A stretch of 64,000 nt of DNA, from positions 1 through 64,000 of the forward strand of contig CAJTVY010000015.1 in assembly GCA_910579925.1 (NCBI GenBank), given 5' to 3'. Shown in pieces: positions 24,904 through 32,730 of this stretch. Position 1 is the first letter of the stretch; every line of letters begins with the position of its first letter. This stretch comes from an uncultured Dorea sp. Its GTDB lineage: Bacteria > Bacillota > Clostridia > Lachnospirales > Lachnospiraceae. Made by a program: the position numbers and the translations under genes. A model generated the notes under the pieces. The model saw only the letters and a program-made list of their open reading frames with translations. It had not been told where the DNA came from and did not search any database.

Positions 24904-25053
24904 ATGGAGATTGTACTGATGGGCGGGATTACAGAGCCGTTGGTGTTTAACAAGAAGGTTATGAATGAACTTAATTTGCTTTTTCGAAAGAAGATCTGGC
25001 GACAGGGTATCTTCGGAAGGATAGGGAATATGTCATGTATGGAAAGGGGCTGA
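24904..25053 (+). CDS. Doubtful 49-aa ORF
   Basis: ATG 24904 to TGA 25051-25053, basic, no recognised homology. It overlaps the stop (TAATG) of an 8-residue frame starting at 24878 that has a good AAGGAG site, so a frameshifted remnant or a coupled small gene is possible. The stop lies in the stem of the terminator. The rest of 24833-25168 holds only that terminator and the ECF-type promoter. Confidence 0.25.
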   Translation: MEIVLMGGITEPLVFNKKVMNELNLLFRKKIWRQGIFGRIGNMSCMERG

Positions 25054-25086
25054 AGGAAATAATTATTTTCTGACAGCCTTATTTTT
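25048..25086 (+). terminator. Terminator before the ECF sigma gene
   Basis: GGCTG / CAGCC closing stem with an inner A/T-rich GAAATA/TATTTTC pairing, followed by TTATTTTT. Confidence 0.65.
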
Positions 25087-25111
25087 GTAACCTTTCTGGA
25101 GATTTGGCGCA
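25086..25111 (+). promoter_or_regulatory. Candidate ECF-type promoter
   Basis: TGTAAC (25086-25091), 16 bases, CGCA (25108-25111), about 58 bases before the sigma factor gene. The AAC -35 element and CG-containing -10 are typical of ECF promoters and suggest autoregulation; overlapping the end of the terminator is unusual. Confidence 0.4.
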
Positions 25112-25168
25112 CTAATAAATATAGAAAAAGACGTCTTTTTAATTTAAGTATGATAAAGGAGAAGTGCA

Positions 25169-25702
25169 ATGAGTGCAGAGGAACAGATACGGCTTGTGAA
25201 GAAGGCGGTAAAAGGAGATCCCGATGCATATGGAACATTGATTGCAGAGCATCAGGAGTATTTGTATAAGATGGCCTATTTATATGTGCGCAATGAGGAA
25301 ACAGCCCTGGATGTAGTGGGGGCTACTATTCTAAATGCATATCAGAGTATCCGCTCATTGAAAGAGCCGGAGTATTTTAAAACATGGATTACGAGAATCT
25401 TGATCCGTATGGCCCAGAACGAGCAGAAGAAGATTGTCTATTACAGTGAACTGGATAATATAAATATTTCAGAACGCTATCGGGGAGTGTCCCTGGAAGA
25501 AAAATGTGATCTGAACTCTGCGATCGGGCAGTTGTCTGAGAAATACCGGACCGTAATTTATCTGAAATATTTCAGTGAGTTTACGATTAAGGAAATCGCA
25601 TTTGTAATGAATGCGCCGGAGGGTTCGGTAAAAGCATATCTTAGCCGTGCAAGAGAGGAATTAAAGCGAATATTGAAGGAGGATTATCTGTATGCAAATT
25701 AA
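25169..25702 (+). CDS. ECF-type RNA polymerase sigma factor
   Basis: 177 residues with sigma region 2 (AYGTLIAEHQEYLYKMAYLYV, then AYQSIRSLKEPEYFKTWITRI) and region 4 (LSEKYRTVIYLKYFSEFTIKEIAFVMNAPEGSVKAYLSRAREEL, given here as one domain at about 120-165). Regions 1 and 3 are absent, as in extracytoplasmic-function sigmas. AAAGGAG precedes the ATG. It overlaps its DUF4179 partner by 11 bases, the usual sigma/anti-sigma layout. Confidence 0.93.
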   Translation: MSAEEQIRLVKKAVKGDPDAYGTLIAEHQEYLYKMAYLYVRNEETALDVVGATILNAYQSIRSLKEPEYFKTWITRILIRMAQNEQKKIVYYSELDNINISERYRGVSLEEKCDLNSAIGQLSEKYRTVIYLKYFSEFTIKEIAFVMNAPEGSVKAYLSRAREELKRILKEDYLYAN

Positions 25703-26801
25703 ATTTGACGATATCATAGTACCTACAGAAAAACTGGACCAGGTGGTTGCACAGAATCTGTATGATATAAAAAGAAAGTATAAGAAAAGAAAGCAATGGA
25801 ATTATCTGATAAGAGGGATGGCAGCGGCGGCAATTGCCCTGGCCATAACAGGAGTGTTTGCGGCAAATCCGGCATTAGCGGCGAAACTGCCGCTGATCGG
25901 CCATATTTTTGAAAAGGTGCAGGATGATCAGATGTATCCGGGGAAATTTGACGAAGTGGCAGAGCCTGTAAGCGTCGGAAATGTCAGCGAATCCGAGGGA
26001 ATCACGATGACATTGTCAGAGATTTACAGTGATTCAAGGTCTATGTATGTCTCTGCGATGATCGAATCCGAAGAACCGTTTCCTGACCAGGTGAAAGAAT
26101 CTAATATAATAGAAGGAGATGAGATCGGCTATCATATGTATCTTTCAATAGAACAGGAATTTGACTTTATGACGCCGCCAGAAACCTATGAGGCCTTTGA
26201 ATGGCCAGGGGAAGAGTATGAGTGGACATCCCTTGACCTAAAAGGGGAATATGTGGATGAACATACATTTGTAGGAGCCATGCGTATTAGTTATAATGAA
26301 TATCCTGTTGCCGGTTATGATGTTCCGGACACATTTCGCTGGAAGCTAAAGGTGAACGGTATGGAGAATATGTATTATTCCAAAGCAGGTACGTGGGAAT
26401 TCGAGACGGATGTCTCGGTGGACCGCACGGGAGTAAAAGTCATTGACGTCAACCAGAGCGCGCCAAACGGCGATGTGATCCAGTCGGTAACGATGACGCC
26501 GTATGAAGTGGCCATAGACTATAGCTATGATGAAAGCAAAGTGAAGCCGGAATATGAGAAATACGATTTGCTTCAGAGTGTGATGCTGGATGCGGACGGG
26601 AAGCTTATTGTGGATAAAGTAGGCGTATTTTCACCAGAAAGGTATCACTTGTCGGAGATTACGATTTACTATTTCGAGGCGCCGTCGGATGAAGTCTATA
26701 CCGAGATACAGGAGAAACTGTATGATGAGACATTAAAGGATCAGCTTAGGAATTACCTGGAGGAAATTTCGGTTCATAAGATCGTGATCAGTCTGGAATA
26801 A
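25692..26801 (+). CDS. DUF4179 membrane protein, probable anti-sigma factor
   Basis: 369 residues: a cytoplasmic N-terminus of about 38 residues that would bind the sigma factor, one membrane segment (LIRGMAAAAIALAITGVFAANPALA at about 37-61, interrupted by polar residues) and a DUF4179-type external domain (PLIGHIFEKVQDD, then EGITMTLSEIYSDSRSMYVSAMIE). The C-terminal 130 residues are beta-rich. Overlap with the sigma gene supports the pairing. The signal is unknown. It ends ten bases from the convergent AraC gene. Confidence 0.88.
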   Translation: MQIKFDDIIVPTEKLDQVVAQNLYDIKRKYKKRKQWNYLIRGMAAAAIALAITGVFAANPALAAKLPLIGHIFEKVQDDQMYPGKFDEVAEPVSVGNVSESEGITMTLSEIYSDSRSMYVSAMIESEEPFPDQVKESNIIEGDEIGYHMYLSIEQEFDFMTPPETYEAFEWPGEEYEWTSLDLKGEYVDEHTFVGAMRISYNEYPVAGYDVPDTFRWKLKVNGMENMYYSKAGTWEFETDVSVDRTGVKVIDVNQSAPNGDVIQSVTMTPYEVAIDYSYDESKVKPEYEKYDLLQSVMLDADGKLIVDKVGVFSPERYHLSEITIYYFEAPSDEVYTEIQEKLYDETLKDQLRNYLEEISVHKIVISLE

Positions 26802-26810
26802 AAGCGTACG

Positions 26811-27695
26811 CTAATCCATATGCTCCTTACGGTAACGGCTGGGGGAACAGCCCATGTAACGCTTAAAGATCTGCCCATAGTAAGCGGCGGTGGAGAAGCC
26901 TGTCATGCCGGCGGTCTTTGTGACGCTCTCCCCCGCCCGAAGGAGCGCAAGGCTGTTCTGGATCCGCAGGAACAGGATATACTCGAAGATGGTCATCTTC
27001 ATATATTTTTTGAAAAAACGACAGCATTCACTTTTGCAGATGTTTACATGGTCTGCAATCTCATCCAGGGTAATCTCCTGGGTATAATGATCCTGAATAT
27101 AAGAGAGGATCTCTTTTAGTCTCGACAGATGCTTCTGCGGCTGCTGTTCGCTTGCAGGCAGGGAACTGTAATACAGATAGAGTTTCTGCCAGATGCCAGT
27201 AAGAATCAGGTGTACCTTAAGTTCATAGTCTGGAGGCGGATTCTGTGACATCCGGTAAATACTCTGAATCTGGATAAGCACATCCTGGTGCCAGTCCACA
27301 TCTTTATATAATTTCAAGGAATGCCAGCTTTCGTTGGCTGTGATAAAGTCTACATATTTGGTCTGGAGCAGGCTGTTCTCATAGCCGTAAATGAATCTGG
27401 GATGGAAGGTGACGGACAGATAGCTGCATTCCTTCTGGTCAGTCATGCAGCCAGAGTGGAGAGAATTGCTGTTGCCAAACAACCCTTCTCCTTCTGACAG
27501 AAGATATTTGTTATCATTTACAAAATATTCAATCTGACCGGACATAACCCAGGTCAGCTCGATCTCTGGATGCCAGTGCCAGGGAAATGAATTCTGCTCG
27601 TATGCCTGGATTTTTTCAAGGCTGATGTGGACGGGAAATTCATAATTTCCATGTTTTTTGATCTCTTTATGGTCTTTCTCGGTCTGCAACTGCAT
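26811..27695 (-). CDS. AraC-family transcriptional regulator
   Basis: 294 residues: an N-terminal cupin sensing domain (FPWHWHPEIELTWVMSGQIEYFV, with HWH as ligand-pocket marker, split by strand ends) and a C-terminal double helix-turn-helix (ITLDEIADHVNICKSECCRFFKKYM and AGMTGFSTAAYYGQIFKRYMGCSPSRYRK, about 195-290). I prefer ATG 27695, six bases after GAGG, to ATG 27707. It is divergent from galK-galT and is the obvious candidate regulator of that operon, perhaps binding the repeats in the shared region. Confidence 0.9.
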   Translation of the reverse strand: MQLQTEKDHKEIKKHGNYEFPVHISLEKIQAYEQNSFPWHWHPEIELTWVMSGQIEYFVNDNKYLLSEGEGLFGNSNSLHSGCMTDQKECSYLSVTFHPRFIYGYENSLLQTKYVDFITANESWHSLKLYKDVDWHQDVLIQIQSIYRMSQNPPPDYELKVHLILTGIWQKLYLYYSSLPASEQQPQKHLSRLKEILSYIQDHYTQEITLDEIADHVNICKSECCRFFKKYMKMTIFEYILFLRIQNSLALLRAGESVTKTAGMTGFSTAAYYGQIFKRYMGCSPSRYRKEHMD

Positions 27696-27719
27696 AGTCT
27701 GCCTCATTTCCTCAATATA

Positions 27720-27735
27720 TTGATAATATTATCAA
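27720..27735. promoter_or_regulatory. Perfect 16-bp palindrome between araC-type gene and galK
   Basis: TTGATAATATTATCAA, fully self-complementary, 25 bases upstream of the regulator start. A likely operator for a dimeric repressor. Confidence 0.5.
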
Positions 27736-27789
27736 ATATTCTTATTGTATCCATTGACTAATCTCATTATAATTATAAAACAGATAAAG

Positions 27790-27815
27790 TTGATATGCAA
27801 GATTGATATGCAAGA
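27790..27815. repeat. Tandem 13-bp direct repeat upstream of galK
   Basis: TTGATATGCAAGA occurs twice back to back (27790-27802, 27803-27815), ending 54 bases before the galK start. Direct repeats of this spacing are a common AraC-family binding arrangement. Confidence 0.55.
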
Positions 27816-27869
27816 GCAGCGTAAATAAGTGGGTAATGAACGTAACGGTTCAGAACGGAGGATATGAAT

Positions 27870-29036
27870 ATGAAGGAAAGATTAATTCAGCAGTTTCAGG
27901 ATTTGTACAAAGGAGAAGGAGAGATCCGGTCTTATTTTGCCCCGGGACGTGTGAATCTGATCGGAGAGCATACAGACTATAATGGCGGCCATGTATTTCC
28001 ATGTGCGTTGACGCTTGGGACCTACGGGATTGTAAGAGACAGGAAGGACAGGAAGCTTCGGTTCTATTCTGTGAATTTCGAGAAACTGGGTGTGATTGAG
28101 ACGAGTCTGGACGAACTGGTGCCGGATCCGAAGGCAAACTGGACGAATTACCCCAAGGGTGTGATGTGGGCGTTTGAGAAACGGGGATACCGGCTGACCC
28201 ATGGAATGGATATTCTGATCTATGGAAATATCCCCAACGGCTCCGGGCTTTCTTCCTCGGCTTCACTGGAGGTACTGACTGGCGTGATGTTAAAGGATAC
28301 CTTTGGGTTTGATCAGTTGTCCATGGTGGATATCGCATTGATTGGACAGGATTCAGAAAATAATTTTAACGGCTGCAACTGTGGAATTATGGATCAGTTC
28401 GCAAGCGCCATGGGGAAGAAGGATCACGCGATTTTCCTGGATACCAATACGCTGCACTATGAGTATGCGCCGGTAGTCCTTGAAAATGCGAAGATTGTGA
28501 TCACCAACAGTAAAGTAAAGCACAGTCTGGTAGACTCTGCTTATAATGACAGAAGAACTGAATGCGAGACAGCCCTTAAGGAACTGAAAGAAGTGGTGAA
28601 GATTGATTCTCTGGGGGAACTTACAGAAGAAGAGTATGAGGCCCACAAGGATGCAATCAAGGATGCCGTAAGACAGAAACGCGCAAAACATGCCGTCTAC
28701 GAGAACCAGAGGACGATTCGGGCAGTGGAGGCGCTCAAGAACCAGGATGTGGAATTGTTCGGAAAGCTGATGAATGCCTCCCATGAATCATTAAGGTATG
28801 ATTATGAGGTTTCCTGTGAGGAGATTGATATTCTTGTGGATCTTGCACAGGCAATGCCGGGCGTGCTGGGGTCCCGTATAACAGGAGGAGGCTTTGGCGG
28901 ATGTACGGTGAGTATCGTTAAGAATGAGGCGGTAGATACATTTATCAGTGAGATCGGGAAGACCTACTTTAAGAAGGTGGGGCATGAAGCGGAGTTCTAT
29001 GTAGTGGATATCGGAGATGGAGCCGGAGTGATTTAA
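27870..29036 (+). CDS. galK: Galactokinase
   Basis: 388 residues of the GHMP kinase family: the galactokinase signature PGRVNLIGEHTDYNGG near 26-41, ATP loop GSGLSSSASLEV near 122, and GGGFGGCTVS near 335. It phosphorylates galactose to galactose-1-phosphate in the Leloir pathway. ATG 27870 lies eight bases after GGAGG; the ATG six bases upstream is too close to that site. It is followed by galT, with galE not in the window. Confidence 0.96.
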   Translation: MKERLIQQFQDLYKGEGEIRSYFAPGRVNLIGEHTDYNGGHVFPCALTLGTYGIVRDRKDRKLRFYSVNFEKLGVIETSLDELVPDPKANWTNYPKGVMWAFEKRGYRLTHGMDILIYGNIPNGSGLSSSASLEVLTGVMLKDTFGFDQLSMVDIALIGQDSENNFNGCNCGIMDQFASAMGKKDHAIFLDTNTLHYEYAPVVLENAKIVITNSKVKHSLVDSAYNDRRTECETALKELKEVVKIDSLGELTEEEYEAHKDAIKDAVRQKRAKHAVYENQRTIRAVEALKNQDVELFGKLMNASHESLRYDYEVSCEEIDILVDLAQAMPGVLGSRITGGGFGGCTVSIVKNEAVDTFISEIGKTYFKKVGHEAEFYVVDIGDGAGVI

Positions 29037-29102
29037 TTGTGGCTGCCATTGCAGACGATCGCGGAAGATATATGCAGATATAAATATGGAGGAGAAGAGA
29101 AG

Positions 29103-30593
29103 ATGTTAAACGAGAATATCAAGAAGTTAGTAGAATACGGCATTCAGACTGGACTGTTACCGGAAACGGAACGGATCTATACAACGAACCTCCTGCTGGA
29201 AATGTTTCATGAAGACGAGTATGAGGATGTCAGGATCGATGCAGATGGAATCAGACTGGAGTCTGTATTAAAGGAATTGCTGGATGAGGCCGTAAAACGG
29301 GGAATCATCGAGGACAGTATCGGCTGCCGGGACTTATTTGACACGAAGTTAATGAATTGCCTTGTGCCAAGACCTGCCCAGATTCAGGAGACGTTTGCGA
29401 AAAAGTATGAGATTTCCCCTAAGGATGCAACGGATTACTACTATAAACTCAGCCAGGACAGTGATTATATCCGCCGTTACCGTGTGAAAAAGGATATGAA
29501 GTGGAAGGTAGATTCCCCTTATGGAGAGATTGACATTACCATCAACCTTTCCAAGCCTGAAAAGGATCCCAAGGCGATTGCGGCGGCGAAGAATGCAAAA
29601 GCGGTCGGTTATCCCAAGTGTCTGCTCTGTATGGAGAACGAGGGGTATGCGGGACGCCTGAACCATCCGGCAAGGGAGAATCACAGAATTATTCCGGTTA
29701 CGATCAATGACAGCAGATGGGGATTCCAGTATTCCCCGTATGTATATTATAACGAGCATTGTATCGTGTTTAACGGACAGCATGTGCCCATGAAGATTGA
29801 CAGGGCGGCGTTTATCAAGCTGTTTGACTTTGTAAAGCAGTTCCCGCATTATTTCCTGGGATCTAATGCAGATCTTCCGATTGTTGGCGGATCTATTTTA
29901 AGCCATGACCATTTTCAGGGAGGCAGTTATACGTTTGCAATGGCGAAAGCGCCGGTTGAAAGGGCGGTGACGATTCCCGGATATGAGGATGTGGAAGCTG
30001 GAATTGTGAAATGGCCGCTGTCTGTGCTGCGTATCAGAAATAAGGATGAAAAGCGGCTGATTGAACTGGCAGACCATGTGCTGGCTGTATGGCGGGGATA
30101 TACGGATGAGGAGGCGTTTATTTTCGCAGAGACGGACGGAGAACCGCACAATACGATCACGCCTATTGCCAGAAAAGTGGGAGATACTTATGAACTTGAT
30201 CTGACTCTGCGGAATAATATTACTACGAAGGAGCACCCTCTGGGCGTTTACCATCCTCATGCGCAGTATCATAACATCAAGAAGGAGAACATCGGGCTGA
30301 TCGAGGTCATGGGGCTGGCCGTGCTTCCTGCCAGGCTTAAGGAAGAGATGGAGATCCTTGCTGACTATCTGGCAGAGGGTAAGGATATCGGCGCTAATGA
30401 GAAGATTGAGAAGCACAAAGAGTGGGCGGACGGGTTCCTTGCGAAGTATGACAGCATTACCAGAGAAAATGTGATGGATATTCTTAAGGAAGAGATCGGT
30501 ATTACGTTTACCCGTGTGCTGGAAGATGCAGGCGTCTATAAATGTACGGAGGAAGGCCGCGAGGCGTTCATGCGGTTTTTAAAGACGCTGTAG
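29103..30593 (+). CDS. galT: UDP-glucose--hexose-1-phosphate uridylyltransferase (class II GalT)
   Basis: 496 residues, the long Firmicutes class II form. Recognisable regions include CLLCMENEGYAGRLNHPARENHR (in two parts), GGSILSHDHFQGG (active-site HxH-type motif) and GVYHPHAQYHNIKKENIG. It exchanges galactose-1-phosphate with UDP-glucose. ATG 29103 has GGAGGAG upstream; the frame opens 66 bases earlier without a ribosome-binding site. It forms an operon with galK. Confidence 0.94.
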   Translation: MLNENIKKLVEYGIQTGLLPETERIYTTNLLLEMFHEDEYEDVRIDADGIRLESVLKELLDEAVKRGIIEDSIGCRDLFDTKLMNCLVPRPAQIQETFAKKYEISPKDATDYYYKLSQDSDYIRRYRVKKDMKWKVDSPYGEIDITINLSKPEKDPKAIAAAKNAKAVGYPKCLLCMENEGYAGRLNHPARENHRIIPVTINDSRWGFQYSPYVYYNEHCIVFNGQHVPMKIDRAAFIKLFDFVKQFPHYFLGSNADLPIVGGSILSHDHFQGGSYTFAMAKAPVERAVTIPGYEDVEAGIVKWPLSVLRIRNKDEKRLIELADHVLAVWRGYTDEEAFIFAETDGEPHNTITPIARKVGDTYELDLTLRNNITTKEHPLGVYHPHAQYHNIKKENIGLIEVMGLAVLPARLKEEMEILADYLAEGKDIGANEKIEKHKEWADGFLAKYDSITRENVMDILKEEIGITFTRVLEDAGVYKCTEEGREAFMRFLKTL

Positions 30594-30653
30594 GGCTGGT
30601 AAATGCCGGCACGGTGATATTCTGTCTGTATGCTCTGAATGTCATGACGTCGA

Positions 30654-30681
30654 GGCCAAAAGGCTGAAATACCTTTTGGCC
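30654..30681 (+). terminator. Stem-loop after galT
   Basis: GGCCAAAAGG pairs perfectly with CCTTTTGGCC around an 8-base loop. No T run follows, so termination may be weak. Confidence 0.5.
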
Positions 30682-30713
30682 GTAATACAGTCAGAAAAAA
30701 ATTATAAAATCTC

Positions 30714-30742
30714 TTGACAATATAGGACAAGTAAGTTATAAT
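30714..30742 (+). promoter_or_regulatory. Consensus promoter of tRNA-Arg
   Basis: TTGACA (30714-30719), 17 bases, TATAAT (30737-30742), a perfect sigma-A promoter, 29 bases before the tRNA. Confidence 0.92.
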
Positions 30743-30771
30743 AAGTATCGTTGTAAAAACATTGGTAATAT

Positions 30772-30845
30772 GTGGGCGTAGCTCAGCTGGATAGAGCGTC
30801 TGGCTACGGACCAGAAGGTCGGGGGTTCGAATCCTCTCGCCCACG
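30772..30845 (+). tRNA. tRNA-Arg (ACG)
   Basis: 74-base cloverleaf: acceptor GTGGGCG/CGCCCAC with discriminator G, D-arm GCTCAGCTGGATAGAGC, anticodon arm CTGGCTACGGACCAG with anticodon ACG, T-arm GGGGGTTCGAATCCTCT. CCA is not encoded. The A34 would be deaminated to inosine to read CGN codons. Confidence 0.96.
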
Positions 30846-30847
30846 CT

Positions 30848-30880
30848 AAAAGTCCTTGCAGATTCTCTGTAAGGACTTTT
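30848..30880 (+). terminator. Terminator after tRNA-Arg
   Basis: AAAAGTCCTTGCAG pairs with CTGTAAGGACTTTT, with the T run in the 3' arm. Confidence 0.85.
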
Positions 30881-30963
30881 ATCGTACCTGTGACGATATG
30901 AGCTAGATGGATCGGGGAAGATGAAGACAGAATTTGTATAGTTCCATAAGGAGGAGTTCGCAG

Positions 30964-31122
30964 ATGGAGAAGAGAAAGATTGTGTGTGAAGTCTGCCGCA
31001 ACCAGTGCGAGATGGAAGCCGAGATTGAGGACGGCGAAGTTGTCGAGGTTACGGGCAACGGGTGTATGAAAGGTTATATTTTTGCACAGAATGCTGTAAA
31101 TGGTAACAGTTCAGACAAGTGA
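30964..31122 (+). CDS. Mini DUF1667-like cysteine protein, 52 aa
   Basis: AAGGAGG lies 9-10 bases before ATG 30964. The 52-residue product has IVCEVCRNQCEMEAEIEDGEVVEVTGNGCMKG, best described as C-x2-C-x3-C then a Cys about 18 residues later. This matches the N-terminal metal-binding half of the DUF1667 protein at 39542 (CINCPLGC to NTCKRG), but the second half is missing. It could be an independent small Fe-S protein or a truncated copy. It stands alone between tRNA-Arg and the phosphofructokinase gene. Confidence 0.6.
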   Translation: MEKRKIVCEVCRNQCEMEAEIEDGEVVEVTGNGCMKGYIFAQNAVNGNSSDK

Positions 31123-31245
31123 TCCCGTTACATGCAGGAATGGCCGTGAGGCGTTCCTTTGCGTTTTTTATGGACAAACAGATCGAAATATATTAAGCTA
31201 GTAATATCGTCAGCAATTTTTTAGAAAGAAAGGAATATGGAGACT

Positions 31246-32514
31246 ATGAAGAGAAATGTTATTGTAGGGCAGTCCGGAGGACCAACAGCAGCGATCAACT
31301 CAAGTCTGGCCGGAGTTTACCGTACGGCCAAGGACCGTGGGGCGCAGAAAGTATATGGTATGCTGCATGGTGTACAGGGATTACTGGAAGAGAATTATAT
31401 TGACCTGGCAGACCATATCAAGACAGAACTGGACGTGGAGCTTCTTAAAAGAACTCCCGCGGCTTTCCTGGGATCCTGCCGTTACAAGCTGCCGGAGATT
31501 CATGAGAACCGCGAAGTGTATGACAAGATTTTTGAGATTCTTGAGAAACTGGATATCGAGGCATTTATTTACATCGGCGGCAACGACTCCATGGATACGA
31601 TAAAAAAGTTATCTGATTATGCAATCATTACGGGATTTTCGACAAGATTTATCGGCTGCCCGAAGACCATTGACAATGACCTTGCACTGACAGACCATAC
31701 GCCTGGATACGGAAGCGCTGCGAAGTATATTGGTACTTCTATGAAAGAGATTATCCGCGACAGCTTCTGTCTGGAGAATGAGAACGGTATTGTTACGATC
31801 GTAGAGATCATGGGACGGAATGCAGGCTGGCTGACCGGGTCGGCGGCGTTATCCATGGGAGAAGACTGTGAAGGACCGGACCTGATCTATCTTCCGGAGA
31901 CTACTTTTGATCTGCGCGCCTTTGGCGACAGGGTAAAACTGTTGTTGGAAAAGAAGACGTCTATCGTGGTTGCTGTATCTGAAGGAATCCGCACAGAAGA
32001 CGGAACCTATGTATGTGAACTTGGCAATAACATTGATTTTGTTGATGCATTCGGACATAAGCAGTTATCGGGAACGGCATCTTATCTTGCAAGCTTTATT
32101 GCGGGAGAACTTGGATGTAAGACCCGCGCGATCGAGCTCAGTACACTGCAGCGTTCAGCGTCACATGCGGCTTCCCGCGTGGATATTCTGGAGGCTTACC
32201 AGGTTGGCGGTGCGGCTGTAAAGGCGGCGGACGAGGGCGATACTGGTAAGATGGTTGTTCTGCAGAGACTGTCAGACGATCCGTATCAGTGTGGAACAGA
32301 AGTGAAGGATGTTCATAAGATTGCCAACGATGAGAAACTGGTTCCGAGAGAATGGGTGAATGAAGAAGGCACTTATGTGACCAGTGAATTTATTTCCTAT
32401 GTAAGACCGCTGATTCAGGGAGACGTATCACCGGTTATGGTTGACGGTATTCCGAGACATCTGTATACTCCAAGGGAGTTAAGCTACAGACAGAATAAAA
32501 AGAACGTAGAATAG
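31246..32514 (+). CDS. 6-phosphofructokinase, probably PPi-dependent
   Basis: 422 residues. NVIVGQSGGPTAAINSSLAGV at the N-terminus (in two overlapping parts), GGNDSMDTIKKL, and CPKTIDNDLALTDHTPGYGSA are the substrate and phosphoryl-donor loops. Lys in PKTIDND and Asp in GGNDS, instead of the Gly residues of ATP-using enzymes, point to pyrophosphate as donor. The enzyme makes fructose-1,6-bisphosphate, reversibly if PPi-dependent. ATG 31237 is a possible alternative start. A strong terminator follows, so it is monocistronic. Confidence 0.88.
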   Translation: MKRNVIVGQSGGPTAAINSSLAGVYRTAKDRGAQKVYGMLHGVQGLLEENYIDLADHIKTELDVELLKRTPAAFLGSCRYKLPEIHENREVYDKIFEILEKLDIEAFIYIGGNDSMDTIKKLSDYAIITGFSTRFIGCPKTIDNDLALTDHTPGYGSAAKYIGTSMKEIIRDSFCLENENGIVTIVEIMGRNAGWLTGSAALSMGEDCEGPDLIYLPETTFDLRAFGDRVKLLLEKKTSIVVAVSEGIRTEDGTYVCELGNNIDFVDAFGHKQLSGTASYLASFIAGELGCKTRAIELSTLQRSASHAASRVDILEAYQVGGAAVKAADEGDTGKMVVLQRLSDDPYQCGTEVKDVHKIANDEKLVPREWVNEEGTYVTSEFISYVRPLIQGDVSPVMVDGIPRHLYTPRELSYRQNKKNVE

Positions 32515-32520
32515 AGAGAA

Positions 32521-32562
32521 AAGACCGCTGCACGGCTGTTTGGGACGTGCGGCGGTCTTTTT
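32521..32562 (+). terminator. Terminator after phosphofructokinase
   Basis: 14-bp stem AAGACCGCTGCACG / CGTGCGGCGGTCTT (one G-U) followed by TTT. Confidence 0.88.
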
Positions 32563-32730
32563 GGCTATAGGCAGGCTCTTTTTGAAAAAGGGCTTGTATT
32601 TTGGGGCAAAATCAAGTATTATATAAATTATTCAGATAGAAAAATCTTTTTAATCTAATTTCAACTTATTTCAAGAATTTCCACATGAACAAAAATATTC
32701 GGTAACGGTGTGACACATAGGGAGAAAGAG

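Noticed and set aside
30772..30963. Integrated element at the tRNA-Arg 3' end
   Set aside because: No integrase, no repeated tRNA end and no foreign-looking genes follow; the genes downstream are ordinary metabolic genes.
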